Positions 50,871-61,212 of a stretch of 64,000 bases of DNA are shown one piece after another. The notes under the pieces were generated by a model. It was not told the DNA's origin and ran no database searches. It saw nothing but the letters and a program-made list of their open reading frames with translations. The position numbers were made by a program, and so were the translations under genes. Origin of the DNA: Grammothele lineata (lineage: Eukaryota; Basidiomycota; Agaricomycetes; Polyporales; Polyporaceae); contig NDFF03000033.1 in NCBI GenBank assembly GCA_002150815.3, forward strand, positions 372,001 through 436,000, given 5' to 3'. How positions within the stretch are numbered: position 1 is the first letter of the stretch; the number at the start of each line of letters is the position of its first letter.

Positions 50871-52244
50871 TCACTCAGAGTCGGATCCCGGTAGGCGACG
50901 TGATAATCTTCGCCTCTTGGGGAGACGTGAACTAATCACACAGTTAGATGATTGCTGAGACATATCAACGCAGCCAGAGTGTACGTGCCTGAGGAAGAGT
51001 CATACTGCTTAGCGTGGATCCCACCAACAACAATTCAACTCGAGAACACATACCTATCTCCTGTCGTATCCCCCAGCTCTGTGTCCGCATCCTCTTCCTT
51101 TTTCACGCCCTCGTTCTGGGCTTCGTTCACGTTATCATCATTTTCACTTTCCACGCAGTCTTCATCATCGTAGCCAGCTCCTGTGTCCATCCGACTCCAA
51201 CGATTCGCAATATCTAAGAGTGCGTCCCATTGAGTGGCGGCAGTGTGACGAACAACCTCAACTTCTCGACACTTGACTGTTTGCCGACAGACGGGGCAGG
51301 AAACCCGCTCTTCAAGTTGGTCATCATCTACTTGGATGTTAAGACGTTGCAGCTGAAAGTAACATCCTTGGCAGAGGGCGTGCTCGCATGTTAAGCTGTA
51401 AGCAACATATGAGTCAGGTTTGATCGGACATAATCGGAAAGAGCGCACCAACTGGACGAACCTCATAGACTTATGAACCTGCAGTTTTTCCATGCAGATC
51501 GGGCATTCCTCAGTTTCCTCCAGTGCGTTTAACGCCATGAGCGCCCCAAACTCACGTAGAAGCTGGCTCGAGCATGAGTTCCATGATGCCCAACTGTGTG
51601 ACACGACACGCAAATAGCACCTTACGCATCTCGGATGGGCTTTCGTCCACGACTTGTTCGGCGTCGTCATCTTCTGCAAGCTCTTCAGCCTCTCTCTTGA
51701 CTTCCTGTTTCCGCAACTAATGCAAATTGTTCAGCCGCGACGGCTCATGCCCGAGATACACTAGTAAAGAAGGGCTAGGATACCGAATCACTGACCTTCT
51801 TCAGCTCCCTCTTGTACTTCGCGTTTTTCTACTCAAAACCAGCAATTTAGATCTAACATTCTTGTTCCTCTGTCTCAGCAGTGCATACCTTTTCAAGCTG
51901 CTTAACGCATTCTAGAAGATCCTCGCCAGGTCGCTGGCTTCGCTTTAACTGGTTTTTGGAAACCTCAGCTTCTAGCTGGGCCTTGAGGGACTGAACTTCC
52001 TCGCGAAGGTCATGATTAGCCTGTTTGATTTTGTGGGCCTCTTGAGAAGCCTTCTTCAGTAGCTCCTATGTAGTAGCATGTTGGGACGTTACAAGGTGTC
52101 GACGAATGGAAGGTGCTGACCTACCAAGATAACTGCACCATTGGCGCCTGTCTCAGCTTGAGCTAACGAGGAACCACCCGTCGGACCGTCATCAAGGGTG
52201 ACTCTACTAGACGAGGCCTTTGCAGAACGAGTGACAGGACCCAT
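50871..52244 (-). CDS. Coiled-coil RING-finger protein A (tandem pair)
   Basis: Multi-exon gene starting at 52244 (MGPVTRSAKASSSRVTLDDG). Helical exons follow (ELLKKASQEAHKIKQANHDL; REEVQSLKAQLEAEVSKNQL), then LLREFGALMALNALEETEE and the RING finger CPIC, CEHALCQGC, CPVC. After that come QWDALLDIANRWSRMD and an acidic stretch (DDEDCVESENDDNVNEAQNE). A last exon joined by an intron at about 51056-50990 encodes a basic tail (SSRLPKRRRLSRRLPGSDSE) ending at 50871; that exon is the least certain part. The order coiled coil, LLRE helix, RING, RW helix, acidic block, basic tail matches gene B, so the pair probably arose by tandem duplication. Likely an E3 ubiquitin ligase; substrate unknown. Confidence 0.8.
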
Positions 52245-52349
52245 GAGATGCAGAAGTGGCAGGAAGCAAGTTGTCGTCAACGGGATAACTCGACTGATCA
52301 CGCGGTACGTATTGAACGAACAAAACATACATGTACACATCCGGGCGGT

Positions 52350-52353
52350 AAAA
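52350..52353 (-). terminator. RNA polymerase III T-run terminator of tRNA-His
   Basis: On the minus strand the mature 3' end of the tRNA is followed immediately by TTTT, a minimal Pol III stop signal. Confidence 0.75.
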
Positions 52354-52435
52354 TGTCCCAGGCAGGATTCGAGCCTGCGTCTTCACGGATTTGTGTTACC
52401 ACAACGTGATGATCTAACCACTAATCGACAAGGAC
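52354..52435 (-). tRNA. tRNA-His (GTG) with a 10-nt intron
   Basis: Folds as a full cloverleaf: acceptor GTCCTTG pairing with CTGGGAC (one T-T mismatch, one G-T pair), D arm GAT/ATC, anticodon stem TCACG/CGTGA, and T arm GCAGG/CCTGC around CTCGAAT. The anticodon GTG lies at 52400-52402. Between anticodon-loop positions 37 and 38 there is an extra 10-nt segment (52389-52398), the canonical site for nuclear tRNA introns. The discriminator base is A, as in eukaryotic tRNA-His, which receives G-1 post-transcriptionally. Internal A box (TAGTGGTTAGA) and B box (GGCTCGAATCC) are present. It lies 110 bp upstream of the RING A start codon and 89 bp from the tRNase Z start. Confidence 0.95.
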
Positions 52436-52523
52436 CCAGGGGATTGCTCTTTGAAGCGAATATGGTCTGCCTGGCTCTCTCGCTAACGTCAACGCGGCCG
52501 GATGTCGAGTCTTGGGCGCGAAG

Positions 52524-53798
52524 ATGAGTTCCTTAACCTCTCTCAACGTCACCATCCTCGGCAGTGCGTCCGCCCAACCATCGTCTACGCGCAACCACTC
52601 CTCTCTCGCACTTCGTCTGGACGGAGATGTGTGGCTCTTTGACTGTGGGGAGGCGACCCAGCATCAAATCCAAAAGAGCTCGGTGAGGATGGGCAAGATC
52701 CAGAAGATCTTTATTACGCACACGCATGGTTAGTGCCCCTACCTGCGAGGCTACAGGCCACCTCATAGTGTGCGTCAGGCGACCACATCTTTGGCCTTCT
52801 GCCAGTCATGGCCTCAAGGCTCAATGGCGCGGGAGGTATGGTTGACGGTGACCCGCGCGCCGCGGCAGCCACCAGCCCCTCAGAAGGCATCCAGGTCAGC
52901 CCATCTCACCTACAGAGATGCTTATGGGTGTCACTCAGCCAGAATCCGTGCGCAATAGCCCTTAGAGATCTACGGGCCCCTCGGTACACGCGCTTACGTT
53001 CGCAACGGTCTCACATACACGCACACTCTGCTAGGCACGCCATACGTCGTGCACGAGCTACGTTTCCCCTCCGACCCATCCGACGGGGACTACACCGCTC
53101 TCCCTCCTCATCCAATGGAGCGTCCAGGACGGAACATTGCGCAAGATGAGCATGGGGTGTGGCCTGAGATCTTCGCGGGCCCGCTGGTGACGGTCTGCGC
53201 CGCGCCTATTTTGCACTCAGTGCCGTGTGTGGGCTACGTCGTCGAGGAGCGGCCGGTGCCGGGTAAAATGGACCCGAAGAAGTACATCCCGGAGCTGAAG
53301 CGGACGAAGACACCAATGTCGGTTATGAGCCAGCTACAGCGCGGCGAGAGCGTGACACTTGCGGATGGGACGGTATTACATGGGCCCGCGAGGCAGCGAG
53401 GGAGGAAGCTGGTAATCCTGGGTGACACCTATGACCCCTCGCCCATAGCAGCTTCGGCGGAGGACGCGTGCTTACTCATCCACGAAGCAACGAATGCACA
53501 TCTACCTGGGGTCGATCCGAATACGAAGGAAACGGACACATATGAGATCGTGGAGGAACTCGCCAAGTCCAGGGGCCATTCGACTCCTCAAATGGCTGGC
53601 ACATTCGGAAAGAGGATACGGGCTAGGAAGCTTGTCCTCAATCACTTCTCGGCGCGATACGCAGGAAATGACGACGTGGATGACCAGGCAAGGAGAATCA
53701 TGGGGAAAATACGAGAGCTCGCGGAAGACACGTTCAGAGGTGAAGTTGTCTGTGCGAGAGACCTCATGAGCTTTGACGTAGGGCCGCGCAGACATTGA
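52524..53798 (+). CDS. trz1: tRNase Z, short form (tRNA 3'-end endonuclease)
   Basis: Metallo-beta-lactamase-fold nuclease that cuts 3' trailers from pre-tRNAs. Three exons (52524-52729, about 52778-52892, 52970-53798) give about 382 residues, the size of the short (ELAC1-like) form rather than the double-size form. The N-terminal strand [20 protein letters not shown] precedes the zinc motif [13 protein letters not shown], split by the first intron inside HTHGDH. Later motifs are [13 protein letters not shown], a flexible-arm-like segment around 53280 ([19 protein letters not shown]), [12 protein letters not shown] with the metal Asp, LLIHEAT, and [20 protein letters not shown] followed by LNHFSARY with the remaining His. 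The start was taken as MSSLTS at 52524. It sits next to a tRNA gene on the opposite strand. Confidence 0.94.
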
Positions 53799-53857
53799 CT
53801 TGTAATAGAATAATGATACAATGATCCTGTATTTGTACAGTGGTGACCGCGCGTGAA

Positions 53858-55087
53858 TCAATCATCGGGAGGTTCAGACAGCTCACTACTCTCATCACTA
53901 GCCTCACCCTCTTCCAACTCCTCTTCCCTCGCTTTCTTCTTCTTCGTGTCCTTCGAGTCCTCTATCTCGCCCATCTCGATATCGTCCTCGTCAGGATTTT
54001 TCGGTGTGAGCTGGGCAGATGTACTCCGTAGAGCGGCCGTGAGTGGCGTGTCCGTACGAGAGGAGGGGACAAATGAACGCGCAGCGGGATTGAGGACCGC
54101 CTTCGCCAATGGGATGTCGTCTTCGGAATCATGGCCGTCTGCAGCCGGCTTCTTGCTCGGTTGTCGGGACGAGTCCGCATCTTCTTTGAGCTCGCCGGAC
54201 TCTTCGCGGGTCCGCGCGCTGGTCGACCCGTCCATTTCCACGTCCTCGTCTCCCGGTTGCGTCTCGGGTGCCGGAGTAGAGTCCTCCGCCACGTCTTGCT
54301 TGCCCATAAGCCGTAACTGGTTGATATCTCGGATGACAATATCCAGCGCGGCCTTCTGAGCTTGCAGCACGCGGTCCTGGTTCTCGTGCTCGGCCCGAAT
54401 GGCGGCCATGTCGTTCTCGAGAGATAGAATCGACCTGATAAGCATAATTGTAAGCAAATGATAGAGACGCGAATGTCTCCGTGTGACTGACTGCTCTAGT
54501 TCTTCCCGGCTAGGCAACGAATTGACCTTTTCTGCAATCACGTCGTACTCGATCTTCTGCTTCCGCTCGAGCTGCGCTTGCTCTAATGTCGACTTGAGCC
54601 CCTCAATCTGCTCTTTGAGCCGGCTGTGCTCATTCGCTTGTCACGCGACCGCTTCAGACCCGGAGCGATACAACAGAACGAGTAAGTGCACTCACATATT
54701 CGTTCCCGCTCTCGTTGGTACTCCTCTACCTGCCGCGCCTCCGCTTCGCACACCATAAGACTCTTCTTGAGCGAGAGCTGAAAAGCTGCCAGCTCGAGGA
54801 GGAACGTGTCACGCGCATCGTCAACTGAGGAGGACGCGAGTGGAGAGAGGGGGACGGCGGGGGTATATGCGACGGAAGCGTAGGTGTGGAACTTTTTAGA
54901 CACGCGGCGTAGGGCTTTCTCATCGTTCGTTATCCGCGTGTGTATGATAGCGTCTGCGCAAATGTAGCACAGGACGTGAGCGTTGTGGCGGGAAGGCACT
55001 GGACAGGTGCCGCATACCTTCTTGCTGCACGGACAACGGCGGCGGAACGTACTTCTCCGCGACGGCTTCCGTGGTTTTGCCGTCCAT
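53858..55087 (-). CDS. THO complex subunit 7-like protein (THOC7/Mft1)
   Basis: Coiled-coil protein of about 330-340 residues in at least four exons. The N-terminus (MDGKTTEAVAEKYVPPPLSV) leads to THTRITNDEKALRRVSKKFH-like helices, then ELAAFQLSLKKSLMVCEAEA and RQVEEYQRERERI, an exon with SRLKEQIEGLKSTLEQAQLE and KQKIEYDVIAEKVNSLPSRE, and the coiled coil LENDMAAIRAEHENQDRVLQ. This helical order matches THOC7, a subunit of the THO complex that couples transcription to mRNA export in the nucleus. The C-terminal 120 residues are acidic and Ser/Lys-rich, with no homology expected. The gene converges on tRNase Z with only 60 bp between stop codons, so their 3' untranslated regions probably overlap. 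Confidence 0.85.
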
Positions 55088-55468
55088 GACTATGGTCCGA
55101 CCGAGAGTCGGACGCAGAACAGAGACGATGGAGGGAACACGAGCGCAATGCTCGACGGAGGATCTGCCGTAGCGAGGGTCGAGCGGATGCACGGAGCGTG
55201 CGCTGTGCGAGGTCCGCGCGAGCCGGGTGTGACTAACTCACGTGCCTGAGGGGCAAGCGTTATGCGTGACTGCCGGGGCCACGCCCCGAGCGGAGAGAAG
55301 CAGGAGGCTACTCGCCAGTCAGCCAGTGGTCGCAAGCACGTTCGTTCGGGATTTCCGCATTGGGAGCACGTCTGCCTGGAGGGTCCTTTCGCCTAATATT
55401 CGTCCCAGTTCGAAGGCCTGGCTGCCGTCTTCTCGCTCTATCCGACCCCATCTCCTCTCTTTCCAGCC
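55088..55468. promoter_or_regulatory. Divergent promoter between THOC7-like and VTC1 genes
   Basis: About 380 bp between two starts facing apart. The last 70 bp before VTC1 are C/T rich on the plus strand. No separate gene. Confidence 0.45.
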
Positions 55469-56061
55469 ATGTCCACCCAGCCCCTCCTCCAGCGCACAGC
55501 GGCAAAGCGCATCGCCCTCCCTGTCAAAGTCGAGCCCAAGGTCGCATTCGCGAACGAGCGCACCTTCCTCTCATGGCTTCACTTCACTGTCGTGCTGGGT
55601 GGCCTTGCGGTCGGACTTCTCAATTTTGGCGACAAGGTATGTCTCCCTCTCCCTGATTGTCTCCTGGTATTTTCATGTCCTTCAGGTCGGGAGGATTAGC
55701 GCAGCCATGTTCTCTGTTGTCGGTACGTTACTTCAGTCGTGTGACATCCCCCGCGAGCACTCAATATTCCCCTGTCCTTCGAAGCTATGGCCGTTATGGT
55801 ATACGCACTCTATACCTATCACTGGCGCGCGAACTCCATTCGTACAGGCGGTCGAGGACCGTACGATGACAGAGTTGGCCCAGTGAGTATTTTCCCACAA
55901 TTTACGAGCGCTATCTTGCAAATGTTCTGACATGCTACCCCTAGACAATTTTGTGTGTCGCACTGCTAGGTATGTCCATATAGTATTCCTTAAGTGCTCC
56001 TCTAACCGTTCTATTAGTGGCTATCATCGTCAACTTCGTCCTGAGGTTTACGGAAGTCTAA
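55469..56061 (+). CDS. VTC1: Vacuolar transporter chaperone 1 (VTC1), DUF202 membrane protein
   Basis: Five small exons give about 125 residues. The N-terminus [20 protein letters not shown] is followed by [20 protein letters not shown], the signature of the family, and three hydrophobic segments: [37 protein letters not shown] and [18 protein letters not shown]. The first exon ends at GDK with a GTATGT donor near 55637. VTC1 is the small membrane subunit of the vacuolar VTC complex, which makes inorganic polyphosphate from ATP and moves it into the vacuole. Its partners (VTC2-4) are not in this window. Confidence 0.95.
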
Positions 56062-56462
56062 CGCCGTATCTCGAACCTCACGACCCCCACTTGCCGCCGC
56101 CGAGTATCATGCCAGCCCATGCCAGCCCATGCCGCTGCTTGGCCGTATCGCGCGTTGCGGACGCGACTACGAGGGGCGCCAGTTATTTTCGCGCCTCAAC
56201 TCCACCTCACGGACCGCTAAATAGGATATGAGGCCTTGTCCATGTTTATCGACTGACGTTTTGACATTTAATGTGTATATGCAACACTCGACGTGCCCAT
56301 AACATATCACACCTAGGCCGTGAGGAGACCACCGACGGCACAACGACTTCAGAGTGGCTGACCATGTCACTACATGGTTCCCCTGAGCTATGTTGTCCAA
56401 GAGTATTGGCATGTGTGTGGAAGTGGCTAGTCCGCCAAGCGCGCAAGTGTATTAGATGTAGT
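56062..56462. other. Convergent 3' spacer between VTC1 and NDUFA8
   Basis: About 400 bp between two stop codons facing each other. A short direct repeat (ATGCCAGCCC, about 2.5 copies at 56109-56133) is the only visible structure. Confidence 0.5.
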
Positions 56463-57323
56463 CTATTTCTGCACACCGGTGTAAATGGGATTCTTGACCT
56501 CGTGGATCGGGGTCTGACCCTCTGGCGTCCCGGGGATGGTCTTGGTGAGACCCTGGAGGAGAGTACCGTTAGTGCCCACTATGTTATCTTCCGCAATCTC
56601 CACGAACGGATGGAGTCCACGCACCAGCTTCTCGAAGACGCACTTGTTGAGTGCCCTCTCGTCCTTCCGGCAGTGGTAATATTCCTGTTCGCACACGGTA
56701 ACCCATGAGCGTAACCCGTGGTACATGGCGAAGCGTGGCTGATGCAACGGTTCGCGGGTACGCACCTGGTTGTTATACTCCAGGCAGTTCCAGTGCTTCT
56801 CGAACTCAGACAAGCAGTTCTCGCGAAGCTTCGTGATGCTAATCATGGGGAGGACGGCACGCCGCGCAGCAACCATTCCCTCATCAGCAACGGGATGGGA
56901 ACGCTGGTGAACGGGACGAGACGTACAGGTCTTGCGCACAGCGCGTCACCCGACGGCCCTCCTTCAGACAGTGCGCGGGATCCCGGTTTTCCGCCTTGCA
57001 AAGCATGAAGTCCTCTGGGGTTGGGACATCAGTTCCCCATGTGGCCAAACGTCGCGCCTGCGACAGGGCACATTCCCAATGGCAATCCTCCAGCTCCCCA
57101 GATACCCCGACACCCCTCAAGACAAATGTCCCCGCGTACCCTGCAGGTGCAAATGCGGACACGTACCATTGTAATCCTTGCAGAATGCCCCCAGGAAGAA
57201 TGCTGCGCTCTTCAGCGGCGCGCTCGTGACACCGAGCTCCTTGACCTTGGGGATGTCCGCAGGAAGCGGCGTGGGGTCCGTGTAGGGCTTGGAGGAGTCG
57301 GCAGGGTCGAGGTATCTGCTCAT
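56463..57323 (-). CDS. NDUFA8: NADH:ubiquinone oxidoreductase subunit NDUFA8 (CHCH, about 20 kDa)
   Basis: Accessory subunit of mitochondrial complex I, imported to the intermembrane space. Four exons. Exon 1 (start 57323) encodes MSRYLDPADSSKPYTDPTPL and SAPLKSAAFFLGAFCKDYN. The next gives EDFMLCKAENRDPAHCLKEG, then TKLRENCLSEFEKHWNCLEY and YYHCRKDERALNKCVFEKL, and finally LTKTIPGTPEGQTPIHEVKN with PIYTGVQK. The CX9C motifs expected of disulphide-relay substrates are plain: C-KAENRDPAH-C, C-LSEFEKHWN-C and C-RKDERALNK-C. No cleavable presequence is seen, as expected for Mia40-imported proteins. Exon joins give a continuous family-like sequence. Confidence 0.95.
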
Positions 57324-57675
57324 GACGGCGCTGGCGCGGGGAGGGGGCCAAGTGAGGGCGGGGTGGAATGAACGACCGTAACTGCCCGAAGCGTGACGGC
57401 CCTCTTCGTCGAGCGCTTCGCATGCACCCGCCAACCGGAGACGGGCGGTTACGCGACCAGACGCGACCGTGGGCTTCCTCAGCCACTTTCGCGCTCTTTT
57501 GACCACTTCCTCCTTTGGTGCCTGAACATCGTAACCTTGCGCTATGGTACGTGCTCAGATTATGCATGGCAGCCGTTAATACTGGATAAACATGCGTCTT
57601 TACTAGCCTCCACGCGCACAACCTCAAACCTTCATCTTGCTGCTCAAGACACACAAACTTACCGCACTCCTCACG
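57324..57675. promoter_or_regulatory. Divergent promoter between NDUFA8 and the orphan gene
   Basis: About 350 bp between two starts facing apart, with no other feature seen. Confidence 0.45.
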
Positions 57676-58169
57676 ATGCCGAGCACATCTACCGTGAACG
57701 ACCTTAAACGAGAGGCATTGGACGCGTTGCAATCAGATGTAATGGCTGCTCCTAATCCTCACCCCGAAGCCATGGACGAAGACCCGTCGGAATGGACCCT
57801 CCCTAAGGTCGAGAGCGTCGACGACTTTGAGCTTGCGAAAGCCGTGAAAGAGAAGGGTCGGCCGACGGGGAGGTACGAGAAGCTGGAGGGAGCTGTTCGA
57901 CTGAAGAATGTGATGGGTAACTGGGAAGCAGTATTTGTGCAATTCAAGAGTCCTAATGGTGAGTTGCCTGCTCTCATATGTCTTACATCTCCAACACCTC
58001 TTCATGTCTGGTCGATGCGTCTTATGAACGTTCAACTGCCGCGTTGTATGGCATATGTTTCGCACCGCATGCAGGCGACTTGCTTCCTGTCAAGGTTTCC
58101 TTACCACCAATCTTCCCCGACGAAGAGGAGGATCTATCAACACAAAAGGGCAAGAGGAAGGCCGAGTAG
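57676..58169 (+). CDS. Small hypothetical protein of unknown function
   Basis: Two exons joined by an intron from GTGAGT near 57959 to a CAG near 58075 give about 124 residues. I do not recognise a domain. The protein is acidic in the middle (EAMDEDPSEWTLPKVESVDD) followed by FELAKAVKEKGRPTGRYEKL, EGAVRLKNVMGNWEAVFVQF and DLLPVKVSLPPIFPDEEEDL, and it ends with a basic KGKRKAE. The middle has an alternating strand pattern that could be a small beta-rich fold, flanked by disorder. The splice restores an open frame to a sensible stop, which supports a real gene. An in-frame ATG 39 bp upstream is possible. It converges on NDUFAF3 (138 bp apart). Confidence 0.65.
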
Positions 58170-58306
58170 ATGTCCACAACAGCAGCCAAGCCATCTTTTT
58201 TGCTCTTGTGCCACAATTTGTCCCAGTCCCCTATATTATCACAGCGGATGTATGATACTCGAACGACGTTATGAGGTCTACGACTCTACCTTGCCTGGAG
58301 TCCGTG

Positions 58307-58973
58307 CTAAGTCTGAGGCGCATCCAGCCACCTTTGTGGTGTGATAGGAAGCAATGTGGCAGCGACACGACGACCTTCTTCTGCAAGCAGATTGTATGTT
58401 GAGCATGCATTACGCTTCCTTGCTTGTTAGATGGTTGAATGGACTAAAAGAACCGAAGAGCACACCGTGTTCATGACGTCGACTTGGATGCCAGCCTTAT
58501 TCAGATATTGTCGTATGGCAGCTGGCATCATCTTCACTTTCTCTCCTGTACCAACGAGGAGAATTTCTGTGGCAGCTCGTCATTCGAATGACTACTCCTT
58601 GCATCAGAACATGGTGTCGGGCGCACTGACCGGGCTTAGGGACTACTGTCTCAAACACCTCGAAATGCTCCTCGCTCCATCCTTCCCATGGTGTCATAGG
58701 CACATTCCAAAGAAGCACTTTTCCCTCGATGAAGAGGCACGCCGAGGGTAATATGAGGCCATCAGACAGCTGTATGCCCTTTGGCGAGACCGTCTTGACT
58801 TGCACCGCAGGCGCCTCGCCGCCAGAAAGGATGTTGGTTAGGCCGCCGTCGGGCGCAGGAAGCCGCCTCGCAGGCGATGTATGAAACAGGCGCAAAGAGG
58901 AGGGGCCGGCCAATCGCGCGGTTTGTCGGAGAGCAGAGAGGGCGGCAGGTCGGAAGACAGCAGAGGAGATCAT
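58307..58973 (-). CDS. NDUFAF3: Complex I assembly factor NDUFAF3-like (DUF498/Mth938 family)
   Basis: Mitochondrial assembly factor for complex I. The start at 58973 (MISSAVFRPAALSALRQTAR) gives an Arg/Ser/Ala presequence, followed by LFHTSPARRL. The family fold follows: VKTVSPKGIQLSDGLILPSA, LWNVPMTPWEGWSEEHFEVF, EILLVGTGEKVKMMPAAIRQ and YLNKAGIQVDVMNT. After an intron it continues RNACSTYNLLAEEGRRVAAT and LLPITPQRWLDAPQT. The family motif LVGTG and the ACSTYNLLAEEGR region are both intact. An upstream ATG in the same frame (59045) lies inside the shared promoter and is less likely. The last exon was recognised by similarity and by a GTGTGC...AAG intron, a somewhat weak donor. Confidence 0.92.
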
Positions 58974-59074
58974 CGTCGTTGGTGGCGTACGCGGAGAGCT
59001 ACGGTAGGGAGAGCTTGGCGCGTCGCGGTGGTGGCTGAGCTGCACGGGCGCCTCGCGCTTGACCCCAGACCACC
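58974..59074. promoter_or_regulatory. Compact bidirectional promoter of NDUFAF3 and SWC4
   Basis: Only about 100 bp separate the two start codons, so both transcription starts must use this shared segment. Confidence 0.6.
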
Positions 59075-60970
59075 ATGGCTGCCTCCGCCGCGGACGTCCG
59101 AAGCATTCTCTCCATCCCCGCTACGCCTGCAAGCGGGAGCACACCAGCCGCGAAGAAGCCGCAGACCTCGGAACGCGCGAGGAAACCAGAGGGCATTCCG
59201 AGGGAGCTCTACGCGCTCATTGGGCCTTCCGCGCCCACTCTTGCTGCCCAGTTTGTGAAGCCGCGGCTCAAGCAGAAGCCCAACCTCGGAGGCGGAGGTG
59301 GCGGTGGGGGGAAAGTGAAATGGTGCGCGATATTTTCTTGCTCAGTGCGCATAATACCTCACGCGATGCGTGTAGGGAATGGCGTCCGTTCAAGAACGGC
59401 GCGAGGTCGGACGGGCTTAGGTTGTCACACTGGGTGAAGGCTAGTACGGACCCCGAGGCTGGTATGTCGCGGCGATTGTGGATGGGATATTCCTTAATCC
59501 TCTAATGTCCTCAGAGTATCCGTTTGCGAAATACAACGTCCAGAGTACACACTATGTTTACTCCCAAGAAGACTTCAACCAATTCCTCCAGGGTCTGTTT
59601 CCCTTCTTCCTTGAATCCTGAGGTAGTGGGATCTGACTACCCTGAAGATAATGATTGGACCAAAGAAGAGACCGATTACCTGTTCAGCCTCATGCGCGAG
59701 TATGACAACCGGTTCTTCGTGGTACATGACCGCTACGAGTTCCCAAACAAAGAGCGGTCTATTGAGGTTTGCACTCTTCGCATACCCTGGCATATGTATA
59801 TACTGACATCGTGACAGGATCTCAAGGACCGTTACTTCAGCGTATGCCGCAAGCTAGTTCGCAGCAGAGCATGGCCAGGGGACGAAGCTAGCAAGCAGGC
59901 TCTCATATCTAGCCTAACGTACGACAAGTGTATGAACATCTTGGGCCTGCTGCTGTTCCTTTGAACTGATGCTTTACATGCAGCAAGAGAGGTTATCCGC
60001 AAGCGATACATCCAGACCCTCGAGAATCGTACCCCTGAGCAGATCGCTGAAGAGGACGCGTTATATCTTGAGTTGGAGAAGCTCAAGGAGAACGAGCGCA
60101 GATTCAAGAAAGAACGCGACGAGCTCCTACGGACACTGAGTGGCATCGAATCAGGACTGCCAGATATCCGAGAAGACGACGATGCGCTTCTTGGGCCAGT
60201 CTCCGATTCGAAGAAGAAAAAGAAGGGTGTTGCCGGTAGCGTGGAGCCTCAGACTCCCGTCACGCCGTCCAGTGCTACAGTCATTGCGCTTCCGCAACCT
60301 CAACCTAAGAAGTCTGCTGCGAAGACCGCCATATATGGTACGTTAGTGCCCGGTCAATAGCATCTCAGTAGCTCAATGTCTCTACAGACGCAACCCATTG
60401 TATCGTTCGGACCGACACCGACCAGTCTTCGGGGTCTACCAAGGCCGCACACCAGCCGGCGCACCTCCGGAGTTACAAGATTGCACAGCCGAAAGCGGGC
60501 TCCCAACCGCGAGTGTCGCAGCTGTTGGGCGAGCTTGGGCTCTCAACCAGCCGGCTCGTCATGCCCACGCGCGACAACCTCGCTAAGTTCTCCACGCTCG
60601 TTGACGCTGCACAGCAGCTCATCGAGCTCAAGAAGGCGGTCGACAAGCAGGAGCAGGATATTCGTACATCCAAGGCGCGCCTTGCTGCCATGCGTGGGGA
60701 GAGCGTCGAGGCGGAGGGCAGAGACACTGTCCCACAGACGCCCATGGACGTAGACGACGGGGCGGAGGCAGAGGGAGAAGGTGAGGGTGGCAGAGCGCAG
60801 AGTGTTGTGAGTACGCGGAGTACGAGGAGCCGCAAGCAGGTATGTTTGCGTAAATGTTTTGAGTTTAAAAATGCTGATGGCGATGTCGTTTTAAGGGACG
60901 ACGTTCTATGTCGGTGTCGTCGGTGGATACGGCTGCAGGTCCAAGTGTGAAGCGGCAAAAGCAGCGTTAA
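59075..60970 (+). CDS. SWC4: SWC4/DMAP1-type chromatin-remodelling subunit
   Basis: Subunit shared by the SWR1 and NuA4 complexes (H2A.Z exchange, histone acetylation). Exons give about 500 residues. The N-terminus MAASAADVRSILSIP and then GIPRELYALIGPSAPTLAAQ match the family. After a short intron comes WEWRPFKNGARSDGLRLSHW, then YPFAKYNVQSTHYVYSQEDF. The SANT-like domain has DYPEDNDWTKEETDYLFSLM and DRYFSVCRKLVRSRAWPG. C-terminal helices (YLELEKLKENERRFKKERDE; LPTASVAQLLGELGLSTSRL) and a basic end KRQKQR follow. The stop lies at 60968-60970. It shares a 100-bp promoter with NDUFAF3. Confidence 0.92.
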
Positions 60971-61212
60971 GTTGCACCGGCCTATTCTCTGTACTTTGCT
61001 ATCGCGCTTGTTGTTGCCGTTGTATTTGTTTGAATTTTGCTATATCGCGTTGTGCCTTTTCAACGCTCGCGTGTCAATGAGACGCGTCGCGCTCGTGTCG
61101 CGCGCCTTTGCGCGTTACTTGCCTTCAACTCACCCGCTTTGAACTACCCCAGTCGACCGAACCTGCAAGGCACCCGGACACACCTATTATACTGCGCCCC
61201 CAGAACACTTTT

